This document shows positions 8,337-16,294 of a DNA stretch of 64,000 nucleotides, piece by piece. The stretch is from NCBI GenBank assembly GCA_965247455.1, contig CBDFHE010000006.1:1-64000 (forward strand). The letters are read 5' to 3'. Below the pieces are notes generated by a model. That model did no database searches and was not told where the DNA came from. It saw nothing but the letters and a program-made list of their open reading frames with translations. Both the position numbers and the translations under genes were made by a program. Position 1 is the stretch's first letter, and every line of letters starts with the position of its first letter. This DNA comes from JACZYA01 sp965247455 (GTDB lineage: Bacteria > Acidobacteriota > Terriglobia > Acidiferrales > 2-02-FULL-67-57).

Positions 8337-9662
8337 GCCTAGACTATATCGAAAGAAGCTCTTTGCCTTTGCTGTAGAATGCAATGTCTCCGTCACTGCT
8401 TACCTTCGTGGCAAGACCATAATGGGAGGCCGCGATCGCTGCTTTTGTACGCGAGCCCTGGCCGTGGCGAATGCGTGCGCCCTTCTGTTTCGGGTCTAGC
8501 ACGGCGCCATAGGCAAGGAGCAGGCCGGAATTCGCTAACACAACAGCACCATCGACTGAAGCTAGATCAACTAATACATGCGGGGCAATTCCAAGGATAG
8601 ATTTGTTTTCCAAGGACATGTCTAGCACAACATCCAGTTCTCTTCGTGCGGGATCTCCTATTGCATCACCTTTCCTGACGATCTTGTGCAGTGATCTGCG
8701 GTTGCGAAGCAAGACGTAGAGACCGCCTGTTCGTCTAAACGACAAGTCCAAGGCACGCCGATAGATTTGATAGAGTATCCTACGACGGCTTCTCGGCAAG
8801 ACATGTTGGGCCCTTGTAGTGTGCAGCAAGATATCTACGACGTGTGAATGGTTCCAGTATTGCCAACGACCTGCCCGGTAGGTAATCCGTAGGGTTCCAC
8901 CATCAAAATAGAGAATATCTCCCTGTCTAGTAAGGGAGAATCCAATGCGGCTACCTGTACAGGAAAGTGCCATTTGGCGGGACTATTCAGGATAGAGTCG
9001 GCGACCACTTCTTGTGTCAACCAGAGAGGATCTTTCCAAGTCCAGGATCCCGGATATCGTTCCACCTGCATCTACGATGTACGCCGTGTCGTAGCCGTCT
9101 GTGAGTACTTGGTATTTCTTGTCATCGAGACTGTCCTCTAGGGACATCCGTTGCATCGCTGGCTGTAGCTTCAAATCAACGAAGACGCCGAGGGGGATTG
9201 ACCTTGCTTCGTAGCTCCGCTCAGAGAGTTTTCTAAGGGATGCGAACAGTCCTGCGGGGGAGAAGGAGTGTAGGTTGTTTATGTGCTTTGAAACAACAGT
9301 TTGGTCAAATGCTCGGCTGAATGCTTCGACAACGTGCTCAGTTGGTCCCTCCTGAGTTGCGCCCCAAAACTCACCCAAAACCTCAATAATGCACTTGCAG
9401 ATGTCCTGTTCTCGCGGGTCCAGTGTTCGGCTAGTTGCCTGACGGGGCAGGACCGTGCGTCTTTCAAGCGTTGCAGTAAGTGCGATGGGAGACCGAGGAA
9501 GGACTACCCGAATCGTCAACGCCTGTCGCTTTCTACTTGCCCAGTATGCCCCGGACGCGCCCGGGTTCAGGTCCCTCGCCCACGTGCTGATTTGAGTGTG
9601 TGGCAGTATCCTTCTGAACGCATCCAGAAAGTAGACAAGCGCTTGAAAGCGGGGCTCCCCTA

Positions 9663-10811
9663 GTGTACTGTCCCGGAAATAAGCGATATATTAATGGGCA
9701 ACCTTTGGCCTCTGGAGGTATGCCCATGCCACGCGGTCGCCCCGTTACTCCCCTCACTCTCAGTGAGAGTGAGGAATCGGAACTGGGGCGCCTCGCCCGC
9801 TCCCGAACCTTGCCGCATAGTCTGGTGCTGAGGGCCCAGATTGTGCTGGCCTGCGCCGAAGGCGTTCCCGGCTCTACCGTGGCCCGGCGTCTGGGTGTCA
9901 CCAATACGACCGTGGGCAAGTGGCGAAAGCGCTATCGTGAACATGGAATCCCCGGACTACACGATGAACTGCGTCCCGGACGCCCCCGCACGCATGAGGA
10001 TGAACGTGTTGCGGAAGTCATCAACACGGCCCTGCAAACCGAACCTCCCGATCGTTCGCACTGGAGCGTGCGTTCCATGGCGGAACACACGGGAGTCTCA
10101 AAGAGCACGGTCCAGCGGTGGTTCGATCTGTTCGGCGTCCAGCCGCATCGCCAGCGGCATTTCAAGATTTCCAACGACCCGTTCTTCGTCGAGAAAGTCC
10201 GCGACATCGTCGGTCTCTACCTCAATCCCCCGGACCACGCCGCGGTGCTCTCGGTCGATGAGAAGACCCAGGTTCAAGCTCTTCAGCGAACTCAGCCCGT
10301 TCTCCCCATGGGCCTCGGCTACGTCGAAGGCGTCACCCATGATTACAAACGTCACGGCACGACCACTCTGTTCGCGGCTCTCGATGTGGCCACCGGGAGA
10401 GTCATCACCCGCTGTAAACCGCGACACCGTCATCAGGAGTTCCTCACTTTCCTGCGTCAGATCGACGGCAGTGTGCCGCACAACCTCGACGTCCATCTCA
10501 TCGTCGATAACTACGCTGCTCACAAACATCCCAAAGTCCGCGCTTGGCTCGCTCGGCGTCCCCGCTACCACGTTCATTTCACCCCAACCTATGCGTCCTG
10601 GCTCAACCAAGTCGAACGCTGGTTCGGCATCATTACCCAGAAGGCCATTCGCCGAGGTTCCTTCTCCAGCGTCAAGGCTCTCGTCCGTAACATCGAGCGC
10701 TTCGTCGAACATTACAACGCCAACACCAGTCCTTTCGTCTGGACCGCCACGGCCGAATCCATCCTCGCTAAGGTCGAACGACTTTGCTCATATATTTCCG
10801 GGACAGTACAC
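9663..10811 (+). mobile_element. IS630-family insertion sequence
   Basis: 1,149 bp bounded by perfect inverted repeats (GTGTACTGTCCCGGAAATA at the left, its complement at the right) and flanked by TA on both sides (9661-9662 and 10812-10813), the TA target duplication typical of IS630/Tc1. It is inserted after codon 22 of the DisA_N-like gene. Confidence 0.93.
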
Positions 10812-10814
10812 TAG
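9726..10814 (+). CDS. IS630-family transposase
   Basis: About 362 residues: an N-terminal helix-turn-helix region (STVARRLGVTNTTVGKWRKR), a second HTH (GVSKSTVQRWF), and a DDE catalytic domain with LSVDEKTQVQAL (first Asp), HLIVDNYAAHKHPKV (second Asp) and TPTYASWLNQVERWF (final Glu). All catalytic segments are present. ATG 9726 is spaced correctly from GGAGG at 9714-9718; ATG 9720 is too close. The last sense codon ends at the IS tip, and the stop codon TAG is formed by the duplicated TA plus the next host base. Confidence 0.93.
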   Translation: MPRGRPVTPLTLSESEESELGRLARSRTLPHSLVLRAQIVLACAEGVPGSTVARRLGVTNTTVGKWRKRYREHGIPGLHDELRPGRPRTHEDERVAEVINTALQTEPPDRSHWSVRSMAEHTGVSKSTVQRWFDLFGVQPHRQRHFKISNDPFFVEKVRDIVGLYLNPPDHAAVLSVDEKTQVQALQRTQPVLPMGLGYVEGVTHDYKRHGTTTLFAALDVATGRVITRCKPRHRHQEFLTFLRQIDGSVPHNLDVHLIVDNYAAHKHPKVRAWLARRPRYHVHFTPTYASWLNQVERWFGIITQKAIRRGSFSSVKALVRNIERFVEHYNANTSPFVWTATAESILAKVERLCSYISGTVH

Positions 10815-10978
10815 TTGTGCGCGGAGCAGACGTCGCACACCTCGAGCAAACTGTACCTTTGACTGCTGTGTACTCACAGCTCAAGACCCCCATACACGCA
10901 GGCTCGCTGCGACTTACGCCTGCTATCGCCTTTGGGGTAGGCTTGCGGGCACGAAAGCGAGCTGCCTGGCTCATACCT

Positions 10979-11359
10979 CTATTGAAAGAGTTTCTTCAGG
11001 TTCTCCCAGTTCCACCGCAGCAGGCGTCCTCCGTTTGGTACGGGAGTAGGGTCGTCGTCTCTATAGCCGATGATTTGGTAGATGGGTTTATTAGCCTCTC
11101 GCGCCATCCTCACCTCTTTGAGAACACCGGGCGCCTTGTACGTTGAGCTCCCAACCATGACAATAACAACATCTGACCGATTGGTTCTCCCTTGTGCTTC
11201 TTCTTCCCAGCTCAACTGTGGCGCAGCTTCCTTCATAGACCAATCAGCGACCTCGAAGGGCGAATCCGGCAGTCTTGATTGTCCAATGATGAACTCTTTC
11301 AGGATTTTGTCATTGTCGAAGTCAAAGCTAACAAACACCTTCTTCTTGTATTGAGCCAT
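10979..11359 (-). CDS. TIR-like (MTH538/ThsB-type) domain protein
   Basis: 126 residues forming one TIR-like domain. It begins KKKVFVSFDFDND (first strand and loop), has a central WSMKEAAPQLSWEEE segment, then SDVVIVMVGSSTYKAPGV with a following Glu (KEVRMA, about residue 82) in the position of the TIR catalytic Glu, and ends PIYQIIGYR...LLRWNWENL. The family includes the ThsB subunits of Thoeris anti-phage systems, which make NAD-derived signals; that role is inferred from the family only. ATG 11359 is preceded by GGGGGG. It follows the TM gene by 17 bp, so co-expression is likely. Confidence 0.8.
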   Translation of the reverse strand: MAQYKKKVFVSFDFDNDKILKEFIIGQSRLPDSPFEVADWSMKEAAPQLSWEEEAQGRTNRSDVVIVMVGSSTYKAPGVLKEVRMAREANKPIYQIIGYRDDDPTPVPNGGRLLRWNWENLKKLFQ

Positions 11360-11376
11360 AATCCCCCCTCTCCAGG

Positions 11377-11796
11377 TTATTGCGACGCATATGCGAAGCT
11401 GGTCGCCGCCAAGATGACCAGTACGATCGGCCCGTACAACCATCTTAAAGTTTTTGACCTGCATATAGCCCACCAGGTTGCCACCTGGTCGCTATATGGG
11501 GACGTATCCATCGAGAAAGGGTTCCTTACAAGATCGGCATGTACTGCCATCCTCACGGCATCGTAGTGTTTGCGGAAGAGACGTTCCTGTCTCAGATAGT
11601 AGGCGTCCAGCCCCCAGAATGCCAACGTTGGGATGAGCGCAATTAGCAGGTATCTTGGGCTGATTTCCTTGGCGGCCAAGGCAAAGATGGCTGAGACTAT
11701 GACTACAGACCATCCTTTGTAAGCAAAAGAGTTCTGTGCAAGCCGCGTGATAACAGCCTGGATAAGTTCGAGGTGTTTGATGGTGTGCTCGTTCAT
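11377..11796 (-). CDS. Small three-TM membrane protein, possible effector partner of the TIR-like protein
   Basis: 139 residues. An N-terminal amphipathic helix (about 1-25) is followed by two closely spaced membrane segments (about 27-46 and 48-66). A cytoplasmic helix begins YYLRQERLFRKHYDAVR, then about 40 polar residues, and a third membrane segment (about 117-136) lies near the C-terminus. The short-loop pair followed by a charged helix recalls 2TM effector families such as SLATT; this is inference. It lies between the GIY-YIG and TIR-like genes with short spacers. ATG 11796 has AGAAGGGG upstream. Confidence 0.7.
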   Translation of the reverse strand: MNEHTIKHLELIQAVITRLAQNSFAYKGWSVVIVSAIFALAAKEISPRYLLIALIPTLAFWGLDAYYLRQERLFRKHYDAVRMAVHADLVRNPFSMDTSPYSDQVATWWAICRSKTLRWLYGPIVLVILAATSFAYASQ

Positions 11797-11849
11797 CGAA
11801 CCCCTTCTCCTGGATTCGAGGGGGGTTGCGAAGAGTGCGCTAGCCCAAT

Positions 11850-12098
11850 TTACCTATCCGTCTCGTTGTATCGAGGATTTCTTCCGTGGTGGCTTCGTCT
11901 GTATGCTTCCAGTCGTTCTTCTTCCCATTGCTCAGCAGATTTCTCCGTTACTGCAGGCCTGGTTACGTTCATGGTGTCGAATTCCTTCCCATCTTCCTTG
12001 TGTTCTTCCCGGCGGCGTTCTGGATCATCGGTGATTCCGTAATAGACAACCCTGCCGTCATGTACCAACTTGTAGCGAAGCGTGTCTCTCTTTGCCAT
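11850..12098 (-). CDS. Small GIY-YIG-domain protein
   Basis: 82 residues covering a minimal GIY-YIG nuclease-like domain: YKLVHDGRVVYYGIT (divergent GIY...YIG), DDPERRREEHK with the catalytic-type Arg, WEEERLEAYRR with the conserved Glu, and a final NPRYN. This compact form is common in bacteria and mostly uncharacterised. The start at 12098 (MAKRDTLRYK) is preferred to the long upstream extension because a G-rich ribosome-binding site lies directly before it and the domain starts there. First gene of the island's minus-strand set, about 160 bp inside the right direct repeat. Confidence 0.75.
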   Translation of the reverse strand: MAKRDTLRYKLVHDGRVVYYGITDDPERRREEHKEDGKEFDTMNVTRPAVTEKSAEQWEEERLEAYRRSHHGRNPRYNETDR

Positions 12099-12259
12099 GT
12101 CCCCCCCCTGCAACAGCCTTGATGTTATACTCTGAGCCAACCCACTGTAGTGAAAACTGTAGAGACTCCCTGCATGCCTGGGGTTGTCTGGGGGTACAAG
12201 CCACGATGCCAAACCAATCAGGACAATCACTTACACACCGGGGCAATGAGTAGGTTGTT

Positions 12260-12300
12260 ATCCTAAGTCCTGTGCGTCTGCCAGTTCCGCCACTTCCGCC
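12260..12300. repeat. Direct repeat copy 2 (5' half of tRNA-Leu)
   Basis: Identical over 41 bp to 8054-8094; it contains the tRNA 5' half without the rest of the tRNA. It marks the distal end of the island, and the sequence beyond it is presumably the original upstream flank of the tRNA. Confidence 0.85.
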
Positions 12301-12513
12301 ACGAACCCCAGGCCGAGGCTTTTGATTATATGACAACTGGGGCATGTTCGGCAGGCGCTTGAGCAGGTTCACAAGAGTTGTCGCTACGACCGCTTTGCTA
12401 ACTTCGAGTCTCCGCCCAGTTTCTTGTAAAGAGGTTTCCTGCGTACCGTACTGCGCTACTACTTCCTTTTCTTTCTTGTGCACAGTGCGCAGGCGCGATG
12501 CTAGAATGCCCCC

Positions 12514-13065
12514 GTGCGTCCTGGGGTTGCCAACGCCTGCTTCTCGGCGGTCTTGCTGGTGGCCGCTGTCGCTTGGCCCTTCACGCGCGGGCCGGCTCGT
12601 CTGGAGCTGGTTGAAAACAGCCGCGCCTACGCACCCGATCAACCCATCCAGGTGCGCCTTGTCAATCGGGGCGACACACCCATTTACTTCCTCACCGAAG
12701 TCCGCCGACGCGGCGCCCGCACCGCCCAGAAACGCCGGCTGCCCGGCCTGCCCATCTACGAGCGCCGCCGCCGGAAGTTCTTTTTTCGCGCTGACCGATG
12801 GGTGTATGCCACCCATGGACGGGCCCGCTTTCGCGCCGCCGCCTTGGAGCCGGGTGACTCGGTTGTCTTCCGCGTGAGCTTTGCCCAACCGTCGAAGTTC
12901 AAAGTCCACGTATCCTACTGGCGAACTCAAGACATCGGAGACGTGAGCGAATTCCTCAAGCTCGACCTAGAGCAAATCAAGCAACACTACGGCAAGAAGA
13001 TGCACTGGACTTCAACTCCTACCTTCCGCATCCGTTCCCCGGCGCCCAAAGCAAGCGCGAAGTAG
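12514..13065 (+). CDS. Hypothetical exported protein
   Basis: 183 residues, starting at a GTG. A hydrophobic segment (about 8-24) looks like a signal peptide or anchor. The body has alternating beta-type patterns (YAPDQPIQVRLVNRGDTPIYF and a later GDSVVFRVSF), suggesting an immunoglobulin-like beta sandwich. No enzymatic motif is recognised. The last about 25 residues are basic. It stands alone between the island border and a strong terminator. Confidence 0.6.
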   Translation: MRPGVANACFSAVLLVAAVAWPFTRGPARLELVENSRAYAPDQPIQVRLVNRGDTPIYFLTEVRRRGARTAQKRRLPGLPIYERRRRKFFFRADRWVYATHGRARFRAAALEPGDSVVFRVSFAQPSKFKVHVSYWRTQDIGDVSEFLKLDLEQIKQHYGKKMHWTSTPTFRIRSPAPKASAK

Positions 13066-13114
13066 GGCAGTGGCCTAATTTACGCGATTCCGAACTCGGC
13101 CCCAATTCACACCG

Positions 13115-13145
13115 AGCCCTGCGGCCCCCGCCGCAGGGCTTTTTG
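13115..13145 (+). terminator. Intrinsic terminator
   Basis: Stem AGCCCTGCGG / CCGCAGGGCT (13115-13124 with 13131-13140), 6-nt loop, followed by TTTTT. It lies about 50 bp after the exported-protein gene. Confidence 0.88.
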
Positions 13146-13359
13146 CTCCCCCCAGGCAGGGGCCTGGGGGCGCGGTGTAAAACTAGGACACTATCCAAAG
13201 TAGTACACACTCAAGTCTGCGTGATGAACCGAATGGGATCAGGGTGGATTCTATGCCTTCCCGGGAGACGGGTGGGGTAGCGACTAGAACCGCGCTGCGA
13301 CACGCTTGCCGGTTGGAGAATTTTCAGGAAAACTTTCAGTGGGGAAAGAAAAGATTCTT

Positions 13360-13647
13360 CTAGGTAAAGTTCGCAGTAGCCAGGGAAAGCGATTCTGCCG
13401 CGTGGCCTATGGGCAAACCTCTCCTGCTCGCCATTGTGATCAAGGCGGCTTCCTCGTGCTCCAAGCAGGCCGCACACAGGCCGCGGGTCACGCCGCCGTC
13501 GCCCGCGCGGAAGTAGTACAAGCACTCTCCCGAGCAACGAAACAACTGACCAATCCCATCGGGAGGATTTCCGACCGGAACAGCCCGAGCACCGCAGCGG
13601 CGACATTTTTCGCCCAGGATTACGCCACACGTACAGGCCCGGGTCAT
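13360..13647 (-). CDS. Small cysteine-rich (zinc-ribbon-like) protein
   Basis: 95 residues with paired cysteines: ACTCG, KCRRCG, CSGEC and CAAC, the spacing of one or two zinc ribbons. No catalytic motif. ATG 13647 has GGGGGTGA just upstream. The overlapping longer ORF in another frame (13211-13630) has no such pattern, so this frame is preferred. Function unknown; it could bind nucleic acid or protein. Confidence 0.5.
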   Translation of the reverse strand: MTRACTCGVILGEKCRRCGARAVPVGNPPDGIGQLFRCSGECLYYFRAGDGGVTRGLCAACLEHEEAALITMASRRGLPIGHAAESLSLATANFT

Positions 13648-14305
13648 GGGTTCACCCCCGCCGTGTTCGCCTTGCTGACTGTGCGCATCTCGCTCATCTT
13701 GACCACCCTTTGTAGCTTACGTTCCTGAATTCCCAATTAGCGTAAGATTAAAAATCTCTCACCCTGCACGGCTGCCACCGAGCTGGCTGCGCCCGCAACT
13801 CCCTTTCTGTGCAATCGTTTGCGCTGCAGGTCGCAAAACCTTGCCCTTTGGGCAAATCAGGGGCCGGGCTGGCTGAGCCTCCCGGCTCACCTGCCGGCAC
13901 GAGGAAGCACCCGACGGGTGAGGCAGCTTCCTGTACAAGCAACAGAACCGAGTCCCAAAGGCACAACCCGTACCCCTGTCTGTTTCTTTCTATCGGCTCC
14001 GAACCCCTTTATCTCCATACCGGTGGGAGTAGATGAGCCGTCCAATGTACGCCCCGCGGTTCCTCGTCCTGCCAGCCCAGAACTCAGCCGGGCCAAAAAC
14101 CGGCAGATTTCTCCCCGACAGGGCCGCCAGGCGCGACCAATGGAAAGCGTATTGCTCTATCTTTTCGGGAGCCCCAAAGCTGGGTGGCGCCCGTCTGCTT
14201 GCGGTTCTCGGATCGGCAGGCGGAAAACGACAGACAGGAGCCGACATTGCAATAGAGCTTTCGGTCTGTTAGGCTGAAAGGTCAGAGTGGTTCCCCCATT
14301 CGACC
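13648..14305. other. 658-bp spacer upstream of the tig operon
   Basis: No convincing gene; short ORFs such as 14033-14272 lack features. It contains a nested hairpin (13902-13932). The first promoter of the tig-clpP-clpX-lon run must lie here but no clear -35/-10 pair is visible. Confidence 0.5.
13902..13932. repeat. Nested inverted repeat
   Basis: AGGAAGC pairs with GCTTCCT (13926-13932) around an inner ACCC-GAC-GGGT hairpin. No T-run follows. It may be a structured RNA element or a dispersed palindrome. Confidence 0.45.
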
Positions 14306-15592
14306 ATGACCCCGGACACAAGCACCTGCCAGCGCGAACTGGAAATTGAGATTCCCGCCGAGGTAGTGGAGAAAGAAACGCAGCGGGTTACGCGCGAGTT
14401 CACCCGGCTGGCGCGCATCCCCGGCTTTCGCCCGGGCAAGGCGCCGGCGGAGTTGGTGCGGCGCCGTTTCTGGGACGACATCAAGAGCGAGGTGTTGCAC
14501 TCTTTGATTCCCTCTTCGCTGCAAAATGCCTTCCGAGAGGGCAACGTCAACCCGGTCGGCAACCCGTCGATTGCAGAGCTCCAGTTCGAGCCGGCAAAGC
14601 CGCTGCGCTTCAAAGCTAGCTTCGAGGTTCTGCCGGAGTTTACCCTAGGCGAGTTCAAAGGCTTGTCGGTAGAGGCGGCGAAAGTCGAAGTCACCGACCA
14701 GGACGTGGAGCGGGAGTTGGAGCGGCTGCGCGAGCAAGCCGCCACCTACGTGCCGGTGGAAGACCGTCCGGCGGAAGACGGCGACACGGTGGTGGCGTCG
14801 CTGGTAGGGGTGGTCACCACCGCAAAAGAAAAGCGCGAGCCGCTGGTGCTGGACGAAGTAGAGATGCACCTCGGCGAGGAAGGGACGATCGAGGCTTTCA
14901 GCCAGGGGCTGCGCGGTGTGCGCGCAGAAGAGGAACGCCAGTTCAACGCCCCCTACCCCGACAACTATCCTGACGCCCGGCTGGCAGGCCACACGCTTGC
15001 TTTTACCGCCCGGGTGAAGGCGGTGCGCCGGAAACAGTTACCTACGCTGGATGACGAGTTTGCCCAGCAGGTCGGAAACTACAAGACAGTCCAGGAGCTG
15101 ACCCAGAAGCTGCGGCAGGACTTGCAGCAAGCTGCCGCCCATCAGGAGAAAGAACTGACCCAGCAGCGGTTGCTGGATGAGCTGCTGAGCCGGCATGAAT
15201 TCCCTCTACCGGAAGCCCTGGTCCAGCATCAAATTGATATGAGGCTGGAGCGCCGTGTGCAGGCCCTGGTGGCCCAAGGGATTAACCCCCAACAAGTACA
15301 GGTGGACTGGGCCAAGGTACGCCGCGATCAACGGGAAGGGGCCATCCGGGACCTGAAGTTGGGCCTGCTGCTGGAGCGCATTGCGAAAGTGGAAAACCTC
15401 CAATCCACCGAAGAAGAGGTCGCCAGCGAGATCGAGCGCCTGGCGCAAAGGTCAAATCAAACCCCGGAGGCCGTCCGAGCGCGCTTGACAAAGGAGCAGG
15501 GGCTGGATAGGATAAAAAGCGCCATCCGTAGCGAGAAGGTTATCGAGTTCCTCCACTCGCAAGCCCGGATCGCAGCGCCGGGCCGGGGCTAA
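14306..15592 (+). CDS. tig: Trigger factor, ribosome-associated chaperone/peptidyl-prolyl isomerase
   Basis: 428 residues in the usual three-part order: an N-terminal ribosome-binding domain with IPGFRPGKAP (the tail-exit signature loop, about residues 36-45), a central FKBP-type isomerase domain (about 150-235), and a long helical C-terminal chaperone domain. It binds nascent chains at the ribosomal exit. It is first in a same-strand run with clpP, clpX and lon, the classic arrangement linking folding and degradation; clpP starts 20 bp after its stop. Confidence 0.96.
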   Translation: MTPDTSTCQRELEIEIPAEVVEKETQRVTREFTRLARIPGFRPGKAPAELVRRRFWDDIKSEVLHSLIPSSLQNAFREGNVNPVGNPSIAELQFEPAKPLRFKASFEVLPEFTLGEFKGLSVEAAKVEVTDQDVERELERLREQAATYVPVEDRPAEDGDTVVASLVGVVTTAKEKREPLVLDEVEMHLGEEGTIEAFSQGLRGVRAEEERQFNAPYPDNYPDARLAGHTLAFTARVKAVRRKQLPTLDDEFAQQVGNYKTVQELTQKLRQDLQQAAAHQEKELTQQRLLDELLSRHEFPLPEALVQHQIDMRLERRVQALVAQGINPQQVQVDWAKVRRDQREGAIRDLKLGLLLERIAKVENLQSTEEEVASEIERLAQRSNQTPEAVRARLTKEQGLDRIKSAIRSEKVIEFLHSQARIAAPGRG

Positions 15593-15612
15593 GATCCTAA
15601 AGATACCTGACC

Positions 15613-16239
15613 ATGGCTCTCCAACACCCAAAAGTGCCGCACAATTTTAGCACCTTGGTTCCGATGGTGGTCGAGCAGACCAGCCGGGGCGAGCGTGCCT
15701 ATGACATCTACTCCCGTCTGCTGCGCGACAACATCATCTTCACCGGCACGCCGATTGACGACCAGATTGCCAATCTGATCACGGCGCAGATGCTCTTCCT
15801 CGATGCGGAGGACCCGGAGAAGGATATTGCCCTCTACATCAACTCCCCGGGCGGGTCCATCACCGCCGGCATGGCTGTCTACGATACCATCCAGTTTGTC
15901 CGCCCGCAGGTGGCCACCTACTGCATCGGGCAGGCGGCCTCTATGGGGGCATTGCTGCTGGCGGCCGGGGCCAAAGGCAAACGCTATGCCCTGCCCAACT
16001 CCCGCATCCTCTTGCATGAGCCCAGTATGTCCGGCCTGTCGGGGCAAGCCACCGACATCGACATCCACGCGCGGGAGATCCTGCGCATGCGCGCAGTGAT
16101 CAACCAGTTGCTGGCCAAACACAGCGGCCAGTCGATGGAGCGGATTGAGAAAGACGTGAACCGCGACTTCATTATGGATGCGGAGGAAGCGCAAGCCTAC
16201 GGGATCGTGGATGAAATCATCCACGAGAAACGTCGCTGA
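15613..16239 (+). CDS. clpP: ATP-dependent Clp protease proteolytic subunit
   Basis: 208 residues with the full catalytic triad region: GQAASMGALLL (catalytic Ser), RILLHEPS (catalytic His) and the Asp in the following DRDF-type segment (VNRDFIMDAEEA). INSPGGSITAGMAVYDTI is the strand-turn-helix near the active site. It forms the tetradecameric chamber that degrades substrates fed by ClpX, encoded next door. The N-terminal region contains a short propeptide-like segment before VVEQTSRGERAYDIYSRLL. Confidence 0.97.
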   Translation: MALQHPKVPHNFSTLVPMVVEQTSRGERAYDIYSRLLRDNIIFTGTPIDDQIANLITAQMLFLDAEDPEKDIALYINSPGGSITAGMAVYDTIQFVRPQVATYCIGQAASMGALLLAAGAKGKRYALPNSRILLHEPSMSGLSGQATDIDIHAREILRMRAVINQLLAKHSGQSMERIEKDVNRDFIMDAEEAQAYGIVDEIIHEKRR

Positions 16240-16294
16240 GGGTAGGAGTCTCTAGCCTTGACCGCGATTGACCGATGGTATTTGGGAGGTTGCC

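Larger units (their letters stand above)
8344..10877 (-). pseudogene. DisA_N (diadenylate cyclase-like) gene, interrupted by IS630 and an amber codon
   Basis: Joining 10877-10814 to 9662-8344 (one TA kept, IS removed) gives one frame of 460 codons, starting at GTG 10877 (MSTQQSKVQF...), broken only by TAG at 8983-8985 (codon 248). The C-terminal about 140 residues carry DisA/CdaA nucleotidyltransferase signatures: LASVDGAVVL (DGA, about 392-394), GSRTKAA (about 424-430, in the place of the usual RHR loop) and KVSSDGDI (about 441-447). The N-terminal two thirds would be a sensor-like region. Intact relatives make c-di-AMP from ATP; that is family knowledge, not shown here. If expressed at all, this copy would yield fragments. 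It sits about 100 bp downstream of the TIR-like gene in the same direction. Confidence 0.7.
8095..12260. mobile_element. Genomic island integrated at tRNA-Leu
   Basis: A stretch of about 4.2 kb lies between perfect 41-bp direct repeats of the 5' half of tRNA-Leu. It carries a tRNA-Arg fragment, a four-gene minus-strand set (GIY-YIG, TM, TIR-like, DisA_N-like) and an IS630-family element inserted in the last gene. Many genes look less GC-rich than their neighbours. No integrase or recombinase gene is visible inside, so the island either lost it or was moved in trans. Confidence 0.75.

Noticed and set aside
13148..13170. Second terminator (CCCCCAGGC...GGCCTGGGGG)
   Set aside because: Hairpin without a T-run immediately after the strong terminator at 13115; treated as incidental.
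13211..13630. 139-codon minus-strand ORF
   Set aside because: Overlaps the Cys-rich ORF in another frame and lacks features; the Cys-patterned frame is more likely real.
14033..14272. 79-codon plus-strand ORF upstream of tig
   Set aside because: No ribosome-binding site or domain; composition like non-coding spacer.
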